Numbered from the stretch's first letter, positions 10,838 through 21,136 are shown. The stretch: 64,000 bases of DNA from Opitutus sp. GAS368 (GCA_945903465.1 CAMDOF010000005.1:1-64000), one strand, 5' to 3'. Translations and numbers: made by a program. Notes: generated by a model from the letters alone, not told the origin.

Positions 10838-10875
10838 CTGAATCGCTCTCGGCGGAGAGCTTCGGGCTGATTCAG
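10838..10875. terminator. Nested hairpin between convergent genes, possible terminator
   Basis: Outer stem ctgaatc (10838-10844) / gattcag (10869-10875), inner stem gctctc (10845-10850) / gagagc (10855-10860). No U tract. Confidence 0.35.
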
Positions 10876-10993
10876 AGCTGAGGCCGCGCCGAATTTTCGG
10901 GGAGACTCACGCGATGGGTCGGTGGCGTCACAGTTTGCGACGAGCGGATGGCCCAAGGCGCGCGGTGGGGTTGAGCGTCGACGTGGCCGTGTT

Positions 10994-11977
10994 TTATTTT
11001 TTTGGGATGGAAAACTTGATGATGGCGGTGTCGTCGGCGGGGGCTGGGGTGGGCCGTGGGGCGGGTTTGATCGGGGGCTCGGCCGCGCTGGGGAGGGGCG
11101 TGATGGTGGCGGGAAGAGCGGCGAATCCGCGTTCGATTAATTCGGCGATTTTGATATCGCGGGTTTTGCTGTCGGGGGAGCCCATGGTGATGACGAGGAC
11201 TCGGCGACCATGGCGGATGGCGGTCGCCGCGAGGCAGAAGCCGGCGCCGCGCGTGAAGCCGGTTTTCAAGCCATCGACGCCGGCGACTTTACCGAGCAGG
11301 TGATTGTGATTCACCATGTCGATTTTTTTAGGGCCGGGGCGAAAGGTGCGTAGTTTAACGGACGTGTAGGTGAGGACGTTGGTGGTGCGGAGCAGGTGAA
11401 GACTGAGTTTAGCGAGATCGCGGGGGCTGGTTTGATCGCTATCGGCGTTGGCGCGGCTGGAAGGTGGGAGGCCGTGGGGGGAGCGGAAAGTGGTGTCGGT
11501 CATCCCGAGTTGTTGGGCGCGGGAATTCATTGTGGCGATGAACGCGGTTTTGGAACCGGCGAGATGGATGGCGAGGGCGGTGGCGACATCGTTGGCCGAG
11601 GCGATCATCAAGGCGTAGAGCATATCCTCGAGGGGAAAGATCTCCTTTTCGGCGAGGTAGACTTGGGAACCGCCGGTCTTGGCGGCCTCGGCGGTGACGT
11701 TGATGGGAGTTTGCAAAGACAGATCGCCGCGCGCGAGACGATCGTGCACGACCAGAAACGTCATGAGCTTGGTGACGCTGGCCGGTGGTCCGATGTAGTT
11801 GGCGCGATCTTCGAAAAGGGTTTGACCGGTGGCGACGTCGAGGACGATGGCACCCTTGAAGGCGGTTTGGTCGCTGAGCTCGGCGGAACGCGTGGCGTCC
11901 TTACGGGCGGCGGCCGCAAAAACGTGCGGGCCCAGGGCGAGGAGGGACGCGAGAAGATAGATTTGCGAAAAACGCAT
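10994..11977 (-). CDS. D-alanyl-D-alanine carboxypeptidase (serine peptidase S11)
   Basis: Signal peptide MRFSQIYLLASLLALGPHVFA; SxxK PPASVTKLMTF; SAN motif ASANDVATALA; KTGFTRGAGFCLAATA. Confidence 0.9.
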   Translation of the reverse strand: MRFSQIYLLASLLALGPHVFAAAARKDATRSAELSDQTAFKGAIVLDVATGQTLFEDRANYIGPPASVTKLMTFLVVHDRLARGDLSLQTPINVTAEAAKTGGSQVYLAEKEIFPLEDMLYALMIASANDVATALAIHLAGSKTAFIATMNSRAQQLGMTDTTFRSPHGLPPSSRANADSDQTSPRDLAKLSLHLLRTTNVLTYTSVKLRTFRPGPKKIDMVNHNHLLGKVAGVDGLKTGFTRGAGFCLAATAIRHGRRVLVITMGSPDSKTRDIKIAELIERGFAALPATITPLPSAAEPPIKPAPRPTPAPADDTAIIKFSIPKK

Positions 11978-12045
11978 GAGAGAAAGGGAGGTGGGGCTGA
12001 GATTTCCCAGGGCTAGTCGGTGGAAAAAGTTTTTTTGGGTGGGTG

Positions 12046-13686
12046 CTAGCGGGTCTGTTCGATGGGCAAATCGTGGAGGCGGAGCTCGGGATTTTTCTCG
12101 GTGAAATACCGCATCGTCCACTCGTTGGGGAATAGGGCGATGGGGTGGTCAAATTTGTCTGTGCCGAAGCTAACCCCGCTGGCGACGATGAGGGCAGAAG
12201 GATCTTTGAGCGACGGATGGGGCTCGAGCCACTTTAGGAGAGACCAAGGCGTAGCGGTGAGACGGGACTCGGCGCCGTATTCGGCTTGGAGGCGCCATTG
12301 GACGACTTCGAATTGGAGTGGGCCGACGGCGGCCAGTAAGGTGGCCCCAGGTGGGGCGTGGCGCGCGGTGAACGATTGGACGACTCCTTCCTGCAACAGT
12401 TGCTCGAGACCGGCGCGGTATTTTTTTGCGTCGGAGGAACTCGGGTTGGAGATGTAGGTGAAGACCTCGGGCGGGAAGCGCGGGATCTCCTCGTAGGCGA
12501 TGGATTTATCCTCGGTGAGGGTATCGCCGATCCCGAATTCGCTGTGGCCGACGAGACCGATGACATCGCCCGGCCAGGCCTCGTCGACGGTTTCGCGTTC
12601 CTGGCCAAAAAGTTTGTGGGACGAAGAGAGGCGCATGGTCTTACCAGTCCGCTGGTGAGTGACCATCATATCGCGTTCGAATTTTCCGGAACAGATCCGC
12701 AGAAATGCGATTCGGTCGCGGTGTTTCGGGTCCATGTTGGCCTGAATCTTGAACACGAAGCCGGAAAATTTGTCGTGAGTGACGGGGATTTCGCGCTTGG
12801 TTGAAAGGGTGGTGGCGGCCGCATCGGCCTTGACGACGACGGTGGCCTGCCGAGGCGCTGGCGGGATGGAGTCTTTAAGGAAACCATCGAGCAGTAATTG
12901 GATGCCGAAATTATTGACGGCGCTGCCGAAGTAAACGGGGGTCTGTTGGCCCGCCTGAACGGCCGCGAGGTCGAACGGGTGCCCGGCGCCGTCGAGCATC
13001 GCGAGTTGCTCCTTGACCTCGTTGAATGTGTAATCATCCAGCCGCTCGCGGACAATGGGGTCATCGAGATCGGCGACGCTGACGGGGGCTTGAAATTTAC
13101 CACCCGGGACGCGTTCGAAGAGGTGGACCTCGCGGGTGCGCCGGTCGAAGACACCGCGGAAACCGGGGCCGTTGCCGAGGGGCCAGATGACGGGGGAGGA
13201 CTGCAGGCCGAGGACAGTTTCCAGTTCGTCGAGGAGCTCGAGGGCGTTACGCGTGGGGCGATCGCACTTATTCATGAACGTGAAGATGGGCACTCCACGG
13301 CGGCGGCAAACCTCGAAGAGTTTGCGCGTCTGCGTTTCGACCCCCTTGGCGGCGTCAATCACCATCAGAGCAGCATCGACAGCGGTGAGGACGCGGTAGG
13401 TATCTTCGGAGAAATCTTTATGGCCGGGGGTGTCGAGCAAGTTGACGGCGTAGCCGGTGTAGTCGAACTGGAGGACGGTTGAGCTGATGGAGATACCGCG
13501 TTGCTTCTCGAGCTCCATCCAATCTGAAGCGGTGGCGCGCTGATTTTTGCGGGCGGTGACGGAGCCGGCGAGGTGGATGGCGTTGCCGTAAAGGAGGAAT
13601 TTCTCAGTGAGGGTGGTTTTACCCGCGTCGGGATGAGAGATGATGGCGAAGGTGCGACGGCGGGCGATTTCTTGAGCGGGAGACAT
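12046..13686 (-). CDS. prfC: Peptide chain release factor 3
   Basis: MSPAQEIARRRTFAIISHPDAGKTTLTEKFLLYGNAI; SDWMELEKQRGISISSTVLQFDY; DTPGHKDFSEDTYRVLTAVDAALMVIDAAKGVE; FMNKCDR. Typical RF3. Confidence 0.95.
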   Translation of the reverse strand: MSPAQEIARRRTFAIISHPDAGKTTLTEKFLLYGNAIHLAGSVTARKNQRATASDWMELEKQRGISISSTVLQFDYTGYAVNLLDTPGHKDFSEDTYRVLTAVDAALMVIDAAKGVETQTRKLFEVCRRRGVPIFTFMNKCDRPTRNALELLDELETVLGLQSSPVIWPLGNGPGFRGVFDRRTREVHLFERVPGGKFQAPVSVADLDDPIVRERLDDYTFNEVKEQLAMLDGAGHPFDLAAVQAGQQTPVYFGSAVNNFGIQLLLDGFLKDSIPPAPRQATVVVKADAAATTLSTKREIPVTHDKFSGFVFKIQANMDPKHRDRIAFLRICSGKFERDMMVTHQRTGKTMRLSSSHKLFGQERETVDEAWPGDVIGLVGHSEFGIGDTLTEDKSIAYEEIPRFPPEVFTYISNPSSSDAKKYRAGLEQLLQEGVVQSFTARHAPPGATLLAAVGPLQFEVVQWRLQAEYGAESRLTATPWSLLKWLEPHPSLKDPSALIVASGVSFGTDKFDHPIALFPNEWTMRYFTEKNPELRLHDLPIEQTR

Positions 13687-13751
13687 GAAAAAGGGAAGAG
13701 GCAACAGGTAAACGGCCAGTGAGGAAAGCGCGAAGTCAGGGCTTGTGCGCG

Positions 13752-14795
13752 TCAGCCGCTCGTGATCTCGATCTTTCGGTCGTCGCCCGTCAGCGGCAGC
13801 GTGGTCCACGCCGCGTTCCGAGCGTGCGAGGCATGAAAGCCGACGATGGCGGCCAACACCTGCACCGCCTCCTCGGCCGCATAGGGAAACGGACTGGCTT
13901 GATCGAGGTGGGCGACCATCTCCGCTGTAGCGCGGTCCATACCGGAAATGCCGTCGGCCGGCAGGGACCACGAATCGGTGTGCCCGTCGGCATAGTCCAG
14001 CGTCACGGCCATGCCCTTGACGATAGCTCGCGCGTTGCTCCCGTTAATTTCGATTTGGAACGGCATCTTGCCGTAATCGGGTGCGTGGATGGTTGCCATC
14101 ATCCCTCCATCCAAACGAAACGTGCCCCAGCCACCTGGATCGTGAAAGCTTTCTCCGCGGCAATCGGGTTTGCCCGCAAGATCGAGGGTCGCCGAGATCG
14201 CTTGGCAGCGTCGGCGGGTCAGCATCAACAGGGCATCGAAGGCGTGGGTGCCCACATTCCCCAAGCGCCCGGATGGCCATTGCACATGCGCAGAGATAAG
14301 TTCGCCTAACTCGCCGGTGGCAATCGCCCGCTGCAACCGGCGGTAGTTGGCGTTGAAACGGCGCTGGTGATTTATGACCAGCAGCGTCTGGTGCTGCGCG
14401 CAGGCTGCGAGCATGCGCTCAGCGTCCGCGAGGTTGGTGGCGATGGGCTTTTCGCAGTAAATGGCCCGAATTCCACGAAGGGCACAGGCGATCGCGATCT
14501 CGGCGTGCTGGGGCGCATAGGTGGCGACGCTGACGATATCGAGCGATTCCTGTTCGATCATGTCGCGCCAATCCGGATACGTCCGAGCGCTCGTCCGGGC
14601 TGAAAATCGCGCTCGGCGGCCGGCGTCTCGGCTCGCGCCGGCGACCAATTGGATGCGCGGGTGTTTCTGGTAAGCGGCCGCGTGCGTGCCGTCGAGGTTT
14701 TCGACGCGCTGCCCGAGGTTGTCAGCGGAGACCTGGTCGGCCCCGCCGATCATGCCCAGTCCAATGATCGCGGCTCGGTAAGGTTTGTCGGTCAT
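13752..14795 (-). CDS. Gfo/Idh/MocA family oxidoreductase
   Basis: YRAAIIGLGMIGGADQVSADN; VATYAPQHAEIAIACALRGIRAIYCEKPIATNLADAERML; VINHQRRFNANYRRL. Confidence 0.9.
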   Translation of the reverse strand: MTDKPYRAAIIGLGMIGGADQVSADNLGQRVENLDGTHAAAYQKHPRIQLVAGASRDAGRRARFSARTSARTYPDWRDMIEQESLDIVSVATYAPQHAEIAIACALRGIRAIYCEKPIATNLADAERMLAACAQHQTLLVINHQRRFNANYRRLQRAIATGELGELISAHVQWPSGRLGNVGTHAFDALLMLTRRRCQAISATLDLAGKPDCRGESFHDPGGWGTFRLDGGMMATIHAPDYGKMPFQIEINGSNARAIVKGMAVTLDYADGHTDSWSLPADGISGMDRATAEMVAHLDQASPFPYAAEEAVQVLAAIVGFHASHARNAAWTTLPLTGDDRKIEITSG

Positions 14796-14969
14796 GCATT
14801 CATAGAGTTGAGGTTGAGAAATCGCCCGCGCGTGGTGGTCGACCGATTGACGGACCGAGCCGAGAGGAGTTTGCGCATTTTTTCCACAACGGAGCAAGGC
14901 GGACCGAGTGAGTCCACCGAGTCAGTCCACCCCACGCCGGCCACCGCGACGGGAGCGCCCCCAGCGGCC

Positions 14970-15100
14970 ACGGTGCGGCGACGGTGCGGCGACGGTGCGG
15001 CGACGGTGCGCGACGGTGTGCGACGGTGCGGCGACGGTGCGGCGACGGTGCGGCGACTGTGCGCGACGGTGTGCGACGGTGCGGCGACGGTGCGCGACGG
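14970..15100. repeat. Minisatellite of 11-bp and 10-bp units
   Basis: About 12 adjoining units of GCGACGGTGCG / CGACGGTGTG / CGACGGTGCG, with one GCGACTGTGCG variant. Confidence 0.95.
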
Positions 15101-15363
15101 GTGTAATCGAAAATGAAGTGGTTAGTTATTGGACCAGTATTTGTTCCAAAGGTGATTGGCGCGGAGGGTGCGGAGCTGGCGCATCGCGTGGGCATGCGAT
15201 TCTTCCCGCCAGCCTCCGGATTTTTTGAGCGGGGCTGGCAGGACGTGTTTATGGCGACTTTCGATCAGACTGGAACCTTCGGGCGAATCGGGGGCGAGGG
15301 CGTAGGCGTAGGCGAGTTGTGCGGGGCGATTCTCCAAATAACGCAGCTCGGCGCGGACCGGGT

Positions 15364-15454
15364 CTTGCGGGTCGGAGATTTCCCGGGCGTTCGGTGCAGG
15401 GCAGGGCAGGGCAGGGCAGGGCAGCTTGCGGGTCGGAGATTTCCCGGGCGTTCG
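15364..15454. repeat. 30-bp direct repeat flanking a gcagg tandem array
   Basis: cttgcgggtcggagatttcccgggcgttcg at 15364-15393 and 15425-15454; (gcagg)x5 plus gcag at 15396-15424 between them. Confidence 0.95.
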
Positions 15455-15507
15455 TTGCGGGGGCGCAGGGCGGCGAGGACCTGCGCGGAGTCGTTTGCGC
15501 GGAGGGC

Positions 15508-15617
15508 CTCGCGCAAAGGGGTGACGTCGTCTGTGGCGTGCGCGTGCTTTGGCCTGCGCCGCGTGCTCGGCTTCTGCCGGCTCGCGCAAAGGGGTGACGT
15601 CGTCCTTGGCGTGCGCG
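15508..15617. repeat. 37-bp direct repeat, near-perfect
   Basis: ctcgcgcaaaggggtgacgtcgtctgtggcgtgcgcg (15508-15544) and ctcgcgcaaaggggtgacgtcgtccttggcgtgcgcg (15581-15617). Confidence 0.93.
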
Positions 15618-15790
15618 GGATCGGGCGCGGCGGCGGTGAAGGAGTCGCAGACGTGAAACCGATCGACGATGTAACCGCCTTGGGGACCAAAGGGGATCTG
15701 CGCCTGGTCGGCGATCCCCGGGGCACCGTCGCCGACGGCGTGAATCTGGGTTTTCAAGCCCCATGCGGCGGCGTGGGCGCACTGCGCAGC

Positions 15791-15820
15791 CAGCGCAGGC
15801 CAGCGCAGGCCAGCGCAGGC
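15791..15820. repeat. 10-bp tandem repeat, 3 copies
   Basis: (cagcgcaggc)x3. Confidence 0.95.
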
Positions 15821-15842
15821 AAGTGTCGGTGACGTCACCGAG

Positions 15843-15972
15843 CGTGGCGGCGTAGTGGGTGGTGGCGGTGCCGGGTTGCGGCAGCGGTGCGGGGTTGCGG
15901 TGCGGTGGCAGAGGCGACCGCTGCTTCGGCCCCGTGGCGGCGTAGTGGGTGGTGGCGGTGCCGGGTTGCGGC
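15843..15972. repeat. 40-bp perfect direct repeat
   Basis: cgtggcggcgtagtgggtggtggcggtgccgggttgcggc at 15843-15882 and 15933-15972. Confidence 0.95.
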
Positions 15973-16302
15973 GCGGCGGTCAGTCGCGCTTCTGGTCAGT
16001 GAACTTTCTGCGACTTGCGCCGGTCGGTGCCGGCGGGCGCGGATGACGTGTCGACGATCGGGAGCATCGTACCATCAGCTTCGGCGACGATCCGCTCGGC
16101 CCCAACCGCGGCCTGCGCACGCGCGGGCCGCGCGCGAATGGCCAGCGCTCGCGCGGGCAGCGCGCGCACGGTTAGGACGATGGCGTGGCGCAGGGTGACG
16201 GTGCGCACGCGGCCGAACGCACCGCTCAACCGGTAGCTGCAGCGAGTCGACGTGAGGTCATCCTTCGGCGGCGCGTGGCCGAGGTGGCGCTGATTACTCG
16301 GT

Positions 16303-17169
16303 TTAGGTGGCGCTCTTCGCGCGGGCTCGGCGATTTTTGACGAGTGCGTCGCTTTTCTCATCACACCAGCGGATCAGCGCGCAGGGCTTTGGGCTGACGA
16401 ATTCGGTGGCCTGCCACTCTGTGCCGTGAGTGTAGAGCGATTTTGGCAGCAGAAAGGTTCCAAAGACCCAGTCGAAGACGGGAAGGGTGAAGAAACCAGA
16501 GATCGCCTCATTGCAATCGATCACGGCGTGATGGCGGAGGTGAAAGCTGTAGACCTTGCGCCAGAGCCAACCGAACTGGCGATGCTCGATGAGTGGCTCC
16601 CAGCGTTCAAACGACAAATGCTCGATGGCGTGAAAAATTTCGTAGAGGGCCATGGAGAAAGCGACCGCGACGTAGCCTCCGAAGAACCAAGGTAAGCTCG
16701 GCAAAAAAAAGTGGAGCAGGGCAAGCAGAGGGGTAACGAAGGCCGCAAACACCGTGAGTGTATACCAAGGGAAAAAGGATGCTTCCCCCTGTTCGGGCGT
16801 CGTCACTGGGTAAATATTTTCTACGAATGGGATCTCGCGCCCTGCTGAGGTATTGCGCCTGCCGATGCGAGTGAGCGAGTGGTGCAGGGTGTGCTGGCGG
16901 TAGAATCGGCTCAATAGAGGCACGACCGGCTTGTGGAGGACATATCGGTGGAAGAGGTACTCCACAAAACACATGAACAGATGAATTAAAAGGAACGCGG
17001 CGATCAATCCGCCGGCGCTGGCGGATCGCTGGGCCGCCCAGACCGATGCGGGGGCGACGAATCTCAGTAAGAGCACGAGACCAGCGAGCGAGAGCGCGAC
17101 GGTGATTAGAAAAAGCGGGAGCGAGAACTTCTCCTCGACGTGTGCGGACGGGGCGGATGAAACGGCCAT
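16303..17169 (-). CDS. Fatty acid hydroxylase / sterol desaturase superfamily membrane protein
   Basis: Hydrophobic segments and His clusters: EYLFHRYVLH, RQHTLHHSLT, EIFHAIEHLSFE, SFHLRHHAV. Confidence 0.8.
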   Translation of the reverse strand: MAVSSAPSAHVEEKFSLPLFLITVALSLAGLVLLLRFVAPASVWAAQRSASAGGLIAAFLLIHLFMCFVEYLFHRYVLHKPVVPLLSRFYRQHTLHHSLTRIGRRNTSAGREIPFVENIYPVTTPEQGEASFFPWYTLTVFAAFVTPLLALLHFFLPSLPWFFGGYVAVAFSMALYEIFHAIEHLSFERWEPLIEHRQFGWLWRKVYSFHLRHHAVIDCNEAISGFFTLPVFDWVFGTFLLPKSLYTHGTEWQATEFVSPKPCALIRWCDEKSDALVKNRRARAKSAT

Positions 17170-17992
17170 TACCCTGAGGGTTGATATCTTTGGCAGCGTG
17201 GCAACGCGTAATACGAAAAAGTCATGCGAAAAAGTTTCGGAGGAAAGCCCGGGCGTTTTATTTCGCTCGAACCGAGCGGGTCAGGCTCCTCGTCTTTCTT
17301 TTTTTTGCGACGCCCTGGGGAAAAATAATCTGATGAAATCGGGAACCGAGAATCTTGCGCAGGGATGTTCTTTTTACGGCCGGCCGCGGTATTCTGTGGG
17401 GTCTACCAAACACCGGGGGCTTGATGCCGGCGTTTCATTGCGGCAACCGCCGGGCAGGTGTTGGAGAAACCGCCGGCTTTTGTGCGTACCCGGCGCCGGC
17501 CGGTGGTTGTCGTGAAACGATGGTCGGCACCCGCGGGTTGGGCCGCTGCTTCAACGAGGAGCGGCTGGGCGTTTACTCCATGATGGGGAGGGGCCGTGTA
17601 AATCGTGATGGGCGCGATGGCCGCTGGCGAAACCAACCCGAACGAATGGGGATGGGGTGGCCGTGTGTGGGAAAATCAGCTCTCGAGGGAGGGCCAGCCG
17701 GCTACTGACCGAGAGGTGCATCGAGCAGGCTCGAGGAAGGAGCCCGATTTCACGGTTGCGGGTAGCGGTTTGACGCCGATCTGGGTGAATGCGGGGTGAT
17801 CGCCTGAGCCTTCGATGATTGCGAGTGGCGATCCCGTTGGTGCTTCGGGACGAGGATTACGGCGGGCGTGATCTTCGCGTCGCGTTGGTTGACGCGGCCT
17901 CGAAGACGGCCCTCGGAAACTGGATTTTCTGGGGGAGGCGTTTGGGTGGATGGGATCCCGGGGGCAAATCGGGTGGCCCCATCCGATCGCGG

Positions 17993-20900
17993 TCAGAATG
18001 TGCCTTTGACGCCGAAGGTCCAGAGGGAGGCAAAATCAGTGGATTGGCGGAAGCGGGCGCTGGCGGGCGTTTGGGGGCCGGAGATGCTGATGCGTTCGGT
18101 TTGGTCGTTAACGTTGCGGAGGTTGAAGAAAAACCCGAAGTTGCGGCGCAGGGAAACCTCGCCGAGGACGTCGATGTAAAGGCGGTCGTCGCGCCAGTTG
18201 TAGATGGATGGCCCGATGCGATCGGCACCGTTCGCGGTGATCTGGCCCTGACGCCGCTGGCCCTGGTAGTTGAAATTCGTACGAAGAGTGTAGCGCGCGC
18301 GTGTGAGGCTGACGCCCCAGTTGGCTCCTTTGGGCTGATAGCCGGAAAAGAAATCGCCGGCGCCGCCGGTGACGCGTTGGCGGCTCAAGTTGCCGAAGAT
18401 CTGGAGGCCGCGGGCCCAATTGGGGAGAAAGGTGAGTGCTTGTTTGTAATTAATATCGAAGCCCTCGACGCGCGTGGAGGTGGAGAGGTTATACTGGGTG
18501 GCCACGTCGTATTTGCCGTAGACGTTGGGATCAAGGCCGTAGAGGGAGAGGAACTCGGGCGTCGCGGCGGCGCTGCTTTGGGCGAAGAAATTTTCGAAGT
18601 CACGGCGAAAGGCGCCGGCGGAAAGCACACCGACGCCGGGGAAATAATATTCCAAGCGAACCATTGTGGTGTGTGCGAGCCAAGGCTTGATGCCGATGTT
18701 GGCGACGGTGGTGACGTTGGTCGGCGAGGCGGGGGCCTCGGTGTCGGGGAGGGTGATGCCGCCGGTGTAGAGGTCAAAATTGGGTCGGCCGATGGAATGG
18801 TAGTAGGCGGTGCGGGCGGTGAGATTTTCGCGGAGGGCGTAGCTGACATTGAGGCTGGGGAAGAGGGTGAGGTATTCCTTTTTTGCCTTGGTGCCGCGGA
18901 AGATGCGGGTGAGCTGGGCGGAGGCGAGCGCATCGGAGCTGATGGCGAGCGGGCGACCGTTTGTGCCGAGAAGAACTTTTCCCGAAGGGTCGCGCTGATA
19001 GTTGCGGGTCGGGTCGTTGAGCGGACCCTCGCCGTCGAGGTTGGTCTGCTCGGCGCGGAGACCGCCGACGAACTTGAGGCGATTATCGAGGAAGCTCACG
19101 TCGCCGCGGATGAACCCGGCGGTGATCCTTTCGCGGGCGAAGCGCGAGTTGTTGACGTTGGAAATGTAGGTCGTCGCGGCATTGGTTGTGAACTGTGCCG
19201 GCGTGGCCCGGAAGAATTGGTAGAGACCGTCGTTGCCGACGCGTTGGGTCAGGGGAAAGCCAAACGGCGCGGTTTCCAGGGAGAGGGACGAGTCGAGAAA
19301 GCGCGCGGCGGAATCGTCGTTACCGACGGGGGTGGTGCTGGCGCGGCCGTCGGCGCCGACAAAATTGTAGGTCGGTTGGTTGAAGGCGTTGTCGCGCTGG
19401 GAGACCAGCCAGTTGAAGCCGGTTTTCAGGGAGAAGGGAATCGGGCCGCGGAAATCGCGCGCGGCGGTGAAGTAGGCGTTGCGGCGGAGATCGGCGATGA
19501 CGCTCTCGGTGCTGTTGGCCGTCGCGAGCGAATAAGAGGCGAGGCTGTAGGGATCGACGACAGTGCCGGTGGTGCCGTCGGTGATGGTGACGCGATTGGG
19601 CCGGCCGGGGTAGTCGGGTTGGATATCGCCGAACGCCATCGTGACGCCGGTGCGGCGGGAGGTGGCGTTGAAGAAGCGGCCGACCTGCACATCGATGTGG
19701 TTATTGACGTTCGCGGAGTAGTTGCCGGCGGCTTCGAATTTCCAAACGGGGCCGCGGTGATACCAAAAGAGGGTGGGCATGGCTGTCTTGTTGACGCGCT
19801 CGCGGCCCTCGGTGGCGAGGCTAAGTTCGGCGGCGCCGGGGAGACTGCGCGTGGAGGTGAGCGAGAACGCCGCGGGATCCACCTGGTTGATCTGGAAGGC
19901 GAGGGATTTATTGTAGTAGCCGATGGTGGTGCGAGCGGCGTGGAAGCCGAGCGAGATGCGATCGTGCGGGGAGGTGCGGAAGTCCAGCGTGACACCGAGA
20001 GAGAGGCGCGTCGTGAATTTTCCGCCGTCCTCAAAGGAGTATCGCGAGAGGTAGGGCTGGTCGGGAGTAGTGTAAGGAAACGCGCCGCCGTTGGTGATCG
20101 CGCTGGCTCCCCGCCAGAGCGCCACGGGTGTATCTTGCGGGGAAAATTGGGACGCGGAGCCGGCCGAGACGGTGTAGCCGAAGGATTTGTTGACGGGTGC
20201 GGAATAGCTGAAATCGGCGCCGGGGCGGATCTTGTTGGTCACGTGGCCGCGCGGGCCGGGCGTGGCGCGGAGGCTCTTGTTGTTGTCGCGCATCAACGCG
20301 GAGACGCTGTAGTTGAAGAGCGGATTGGTGCGCTCGAAGGCACTGCGCGGGACGAGATTCACGGTGCCGGCGAGGGCGGAGCCGGACGATTCCGGCGTCG
20401 GCGAATATTCGATTTCGACGCGAGAGAGATTGTTGGTGGAGAAAAAATCCATGTTGAACGAGCGACCGCGACCGCCGTCTCCGCTCGAGCTGGCCATGCT
20501 GAGTCCGCCAAGGGTGACGGGTACGTTGTCAGGCGGCACGCCGTTGATGGAGATTGAGCGGGCGTTGCCTCCGACGTAGTCGACGGAGACGCCGGGCAGA
20601 AATTTGAGGAACTCGCCGATATTGCCCTCGGCGACGGCCCCGAACTCATCGGTGGAGACGACGTTTTTCACGCTGGCGGCAAAACGCTGTTCGTTGATGG
20701 CGAGCGCGGCGGCCTCCATCTCGCGCGTGGTGGCGACGACGAAGGCGTCGAGCTTTACGGCATCGGTCGCGGACGGAGAAGTCGGGGTCGTGGTGAAGGC
20801 CTCGAGAATGACATCGCGGATCGCGACTTGGCCGAAGGTGACGGGCACCGGTTCGGCGAAGGGTTTTAGCCCGGTAAAAAAAGCCTTGAGCGTCGCCCGG

Positions 20901-21136
20901 CCCGTCGGCACGCCGTCGAGGCGATAGGCGCCGAGTCCGTCGGTGAATGTTTCAAGTGCGGTGCCTTCCACGGTGAGGCGGACATTTACGAGGTAGCGTC
21001 CGGTGCTGGCGTGGGCGACGCGGCCCTCGATGGCGCCGGTGGTGGCTTGGGCGTGGAGCGTTGCGGTGAGGAGGGCAAGAAGCGCGAGGGCGGGGCGCGA
21101 CCTAGATGCGAGAAGACGGAGCAGGGAAGGGTTCAT
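17993..21136 (-). CDS. TonB-dependent receptor with carboxypeptidase-regulatory-like N-terminal domain
   Basis: 1047 aa; signal peptide, GAIEGRVAHASTGRYLVNVRLTVEGTALETFTDGLGAYRLDGVPTG, plug ISINGVPPDNVPVTLGG, C-terminal SLWTFGVKGTF. Confidence 0.95.
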   Translation of the reverse strand: MNPSLLRLLASRSRPALALLALLTATLHAQATTGAIEGRVAHASTGRYLVNVRLTVEGTALETFTDGLGAYRLDGVPTGRATLKAFFTGLKPFAEPVPVTFGQVAIRDVILEAFTTTPTSPSATDAVKLDAFVVATTREMEAAALAINEQRFAASVKNVVSTDEFGAVAEGNIGEFLKFLPGVSVDYVGGNARSISINGVPPDNVPVTLGGLSMASSSGDGGRGRSFNMDFFSTNNLSRVEIEYSPTPESSGSALAGTVNLVPRSAFERTNPLFNYSVSALMRDNNKSLRATPGPRGHVTNKIRPGADFSYSAPVNKSFGYTVSAGSASQFSPQDTPVALWRGASAITNGGAFPYTTPDQPYLSRYSFEDGGKFTTRLSLGVTLDFRTSPHDRISLGFHAARTTIGYYNKSLAFQINQVDPAAFSLTSTRSLPGAAELSLATEGRERVNKTAMPTLFWYHRGPVWKFEAAGNYSANVNNHIDVQVGRFFNATSRRTGVTMAFGDIQPDYPGRPNRVTITDGTTGTVVDPYSLASYSLATANSTESVIADLRRNAYFTAARDFRGPIPFSLKTGFNWLVSQRDNAFNQPTYNFVGADGRASTTPVGNDDSAARFLDSSLSLETAPFGFPLTQRVGNDGLYQFFRATPAQFTTNAATTYISNVNNSRFARERITAGFIRGDVSFLDNRLKFVGGLRAEQTNLDGEGPLNDPTRNYQRDPSGKVLLGTNGRPLAISSDALASAQLTRIFRGTKAKKEYLTLFPSLNVSYALRENLTARTAYYHSIGRPNFDLYTGGITLPDTEAPASPTNVTTVANIGIKPWLAHTTMVRLEYYFPGVGVLSAGAFRRDFENFFAQSSAAATPEFLSLYGLDPNVYGKYDVATQYNLSTSTRVEGFDINYKQALTFLPNWARGLQIFGNLSRQRVTGGAGDFFSGYQPKGANWGVSLTRARYTLRTNFNYQGQRRQGQITANGADRIGPSIYNWRDDRLYIDVLGEVSLRRNFGFFFNLRNVNDQTERISISGPQTPASARFRQSTDFASLWTFGVKGTF

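Larger units (their letters stand above)
15113..16290 (-). pseudogene. Decayed ISKra4-family-like transposase
   Basis: - strand fragments RIVAEADGTMLPIVDTSSAPAGTDRRKSQKVH (ORF 15996-16364) and IHAVGDGAPGIADQAQIPFGPQGGYIVDRFHVCDSFTAAA...RYLENRPAQLAYAYALAPDSPEGSSLIESRHKHVLPAPLKKSGGWREESHAHAMRQLRTLRANHLWNKYW (ORF 15122-15838) match the ISKra4 core in order but in different frames, with repeat insertions. Confidence 0.75.

Noticed and set aside
17355-17799. Short ORFs on both strands in the 17.2-18.0 kb gap
   Set aside because: No domain, no conserved composition, mutually overlapping; regarded as intergenic.
17819-20557. 912-aa open frame on + strand
   Set aside because: Antisense to the clearly supported TonB receptor 17993-21136; composition rich in A/G/E/V typical of antisense frames in high-GC DNA; no recognisable domain.
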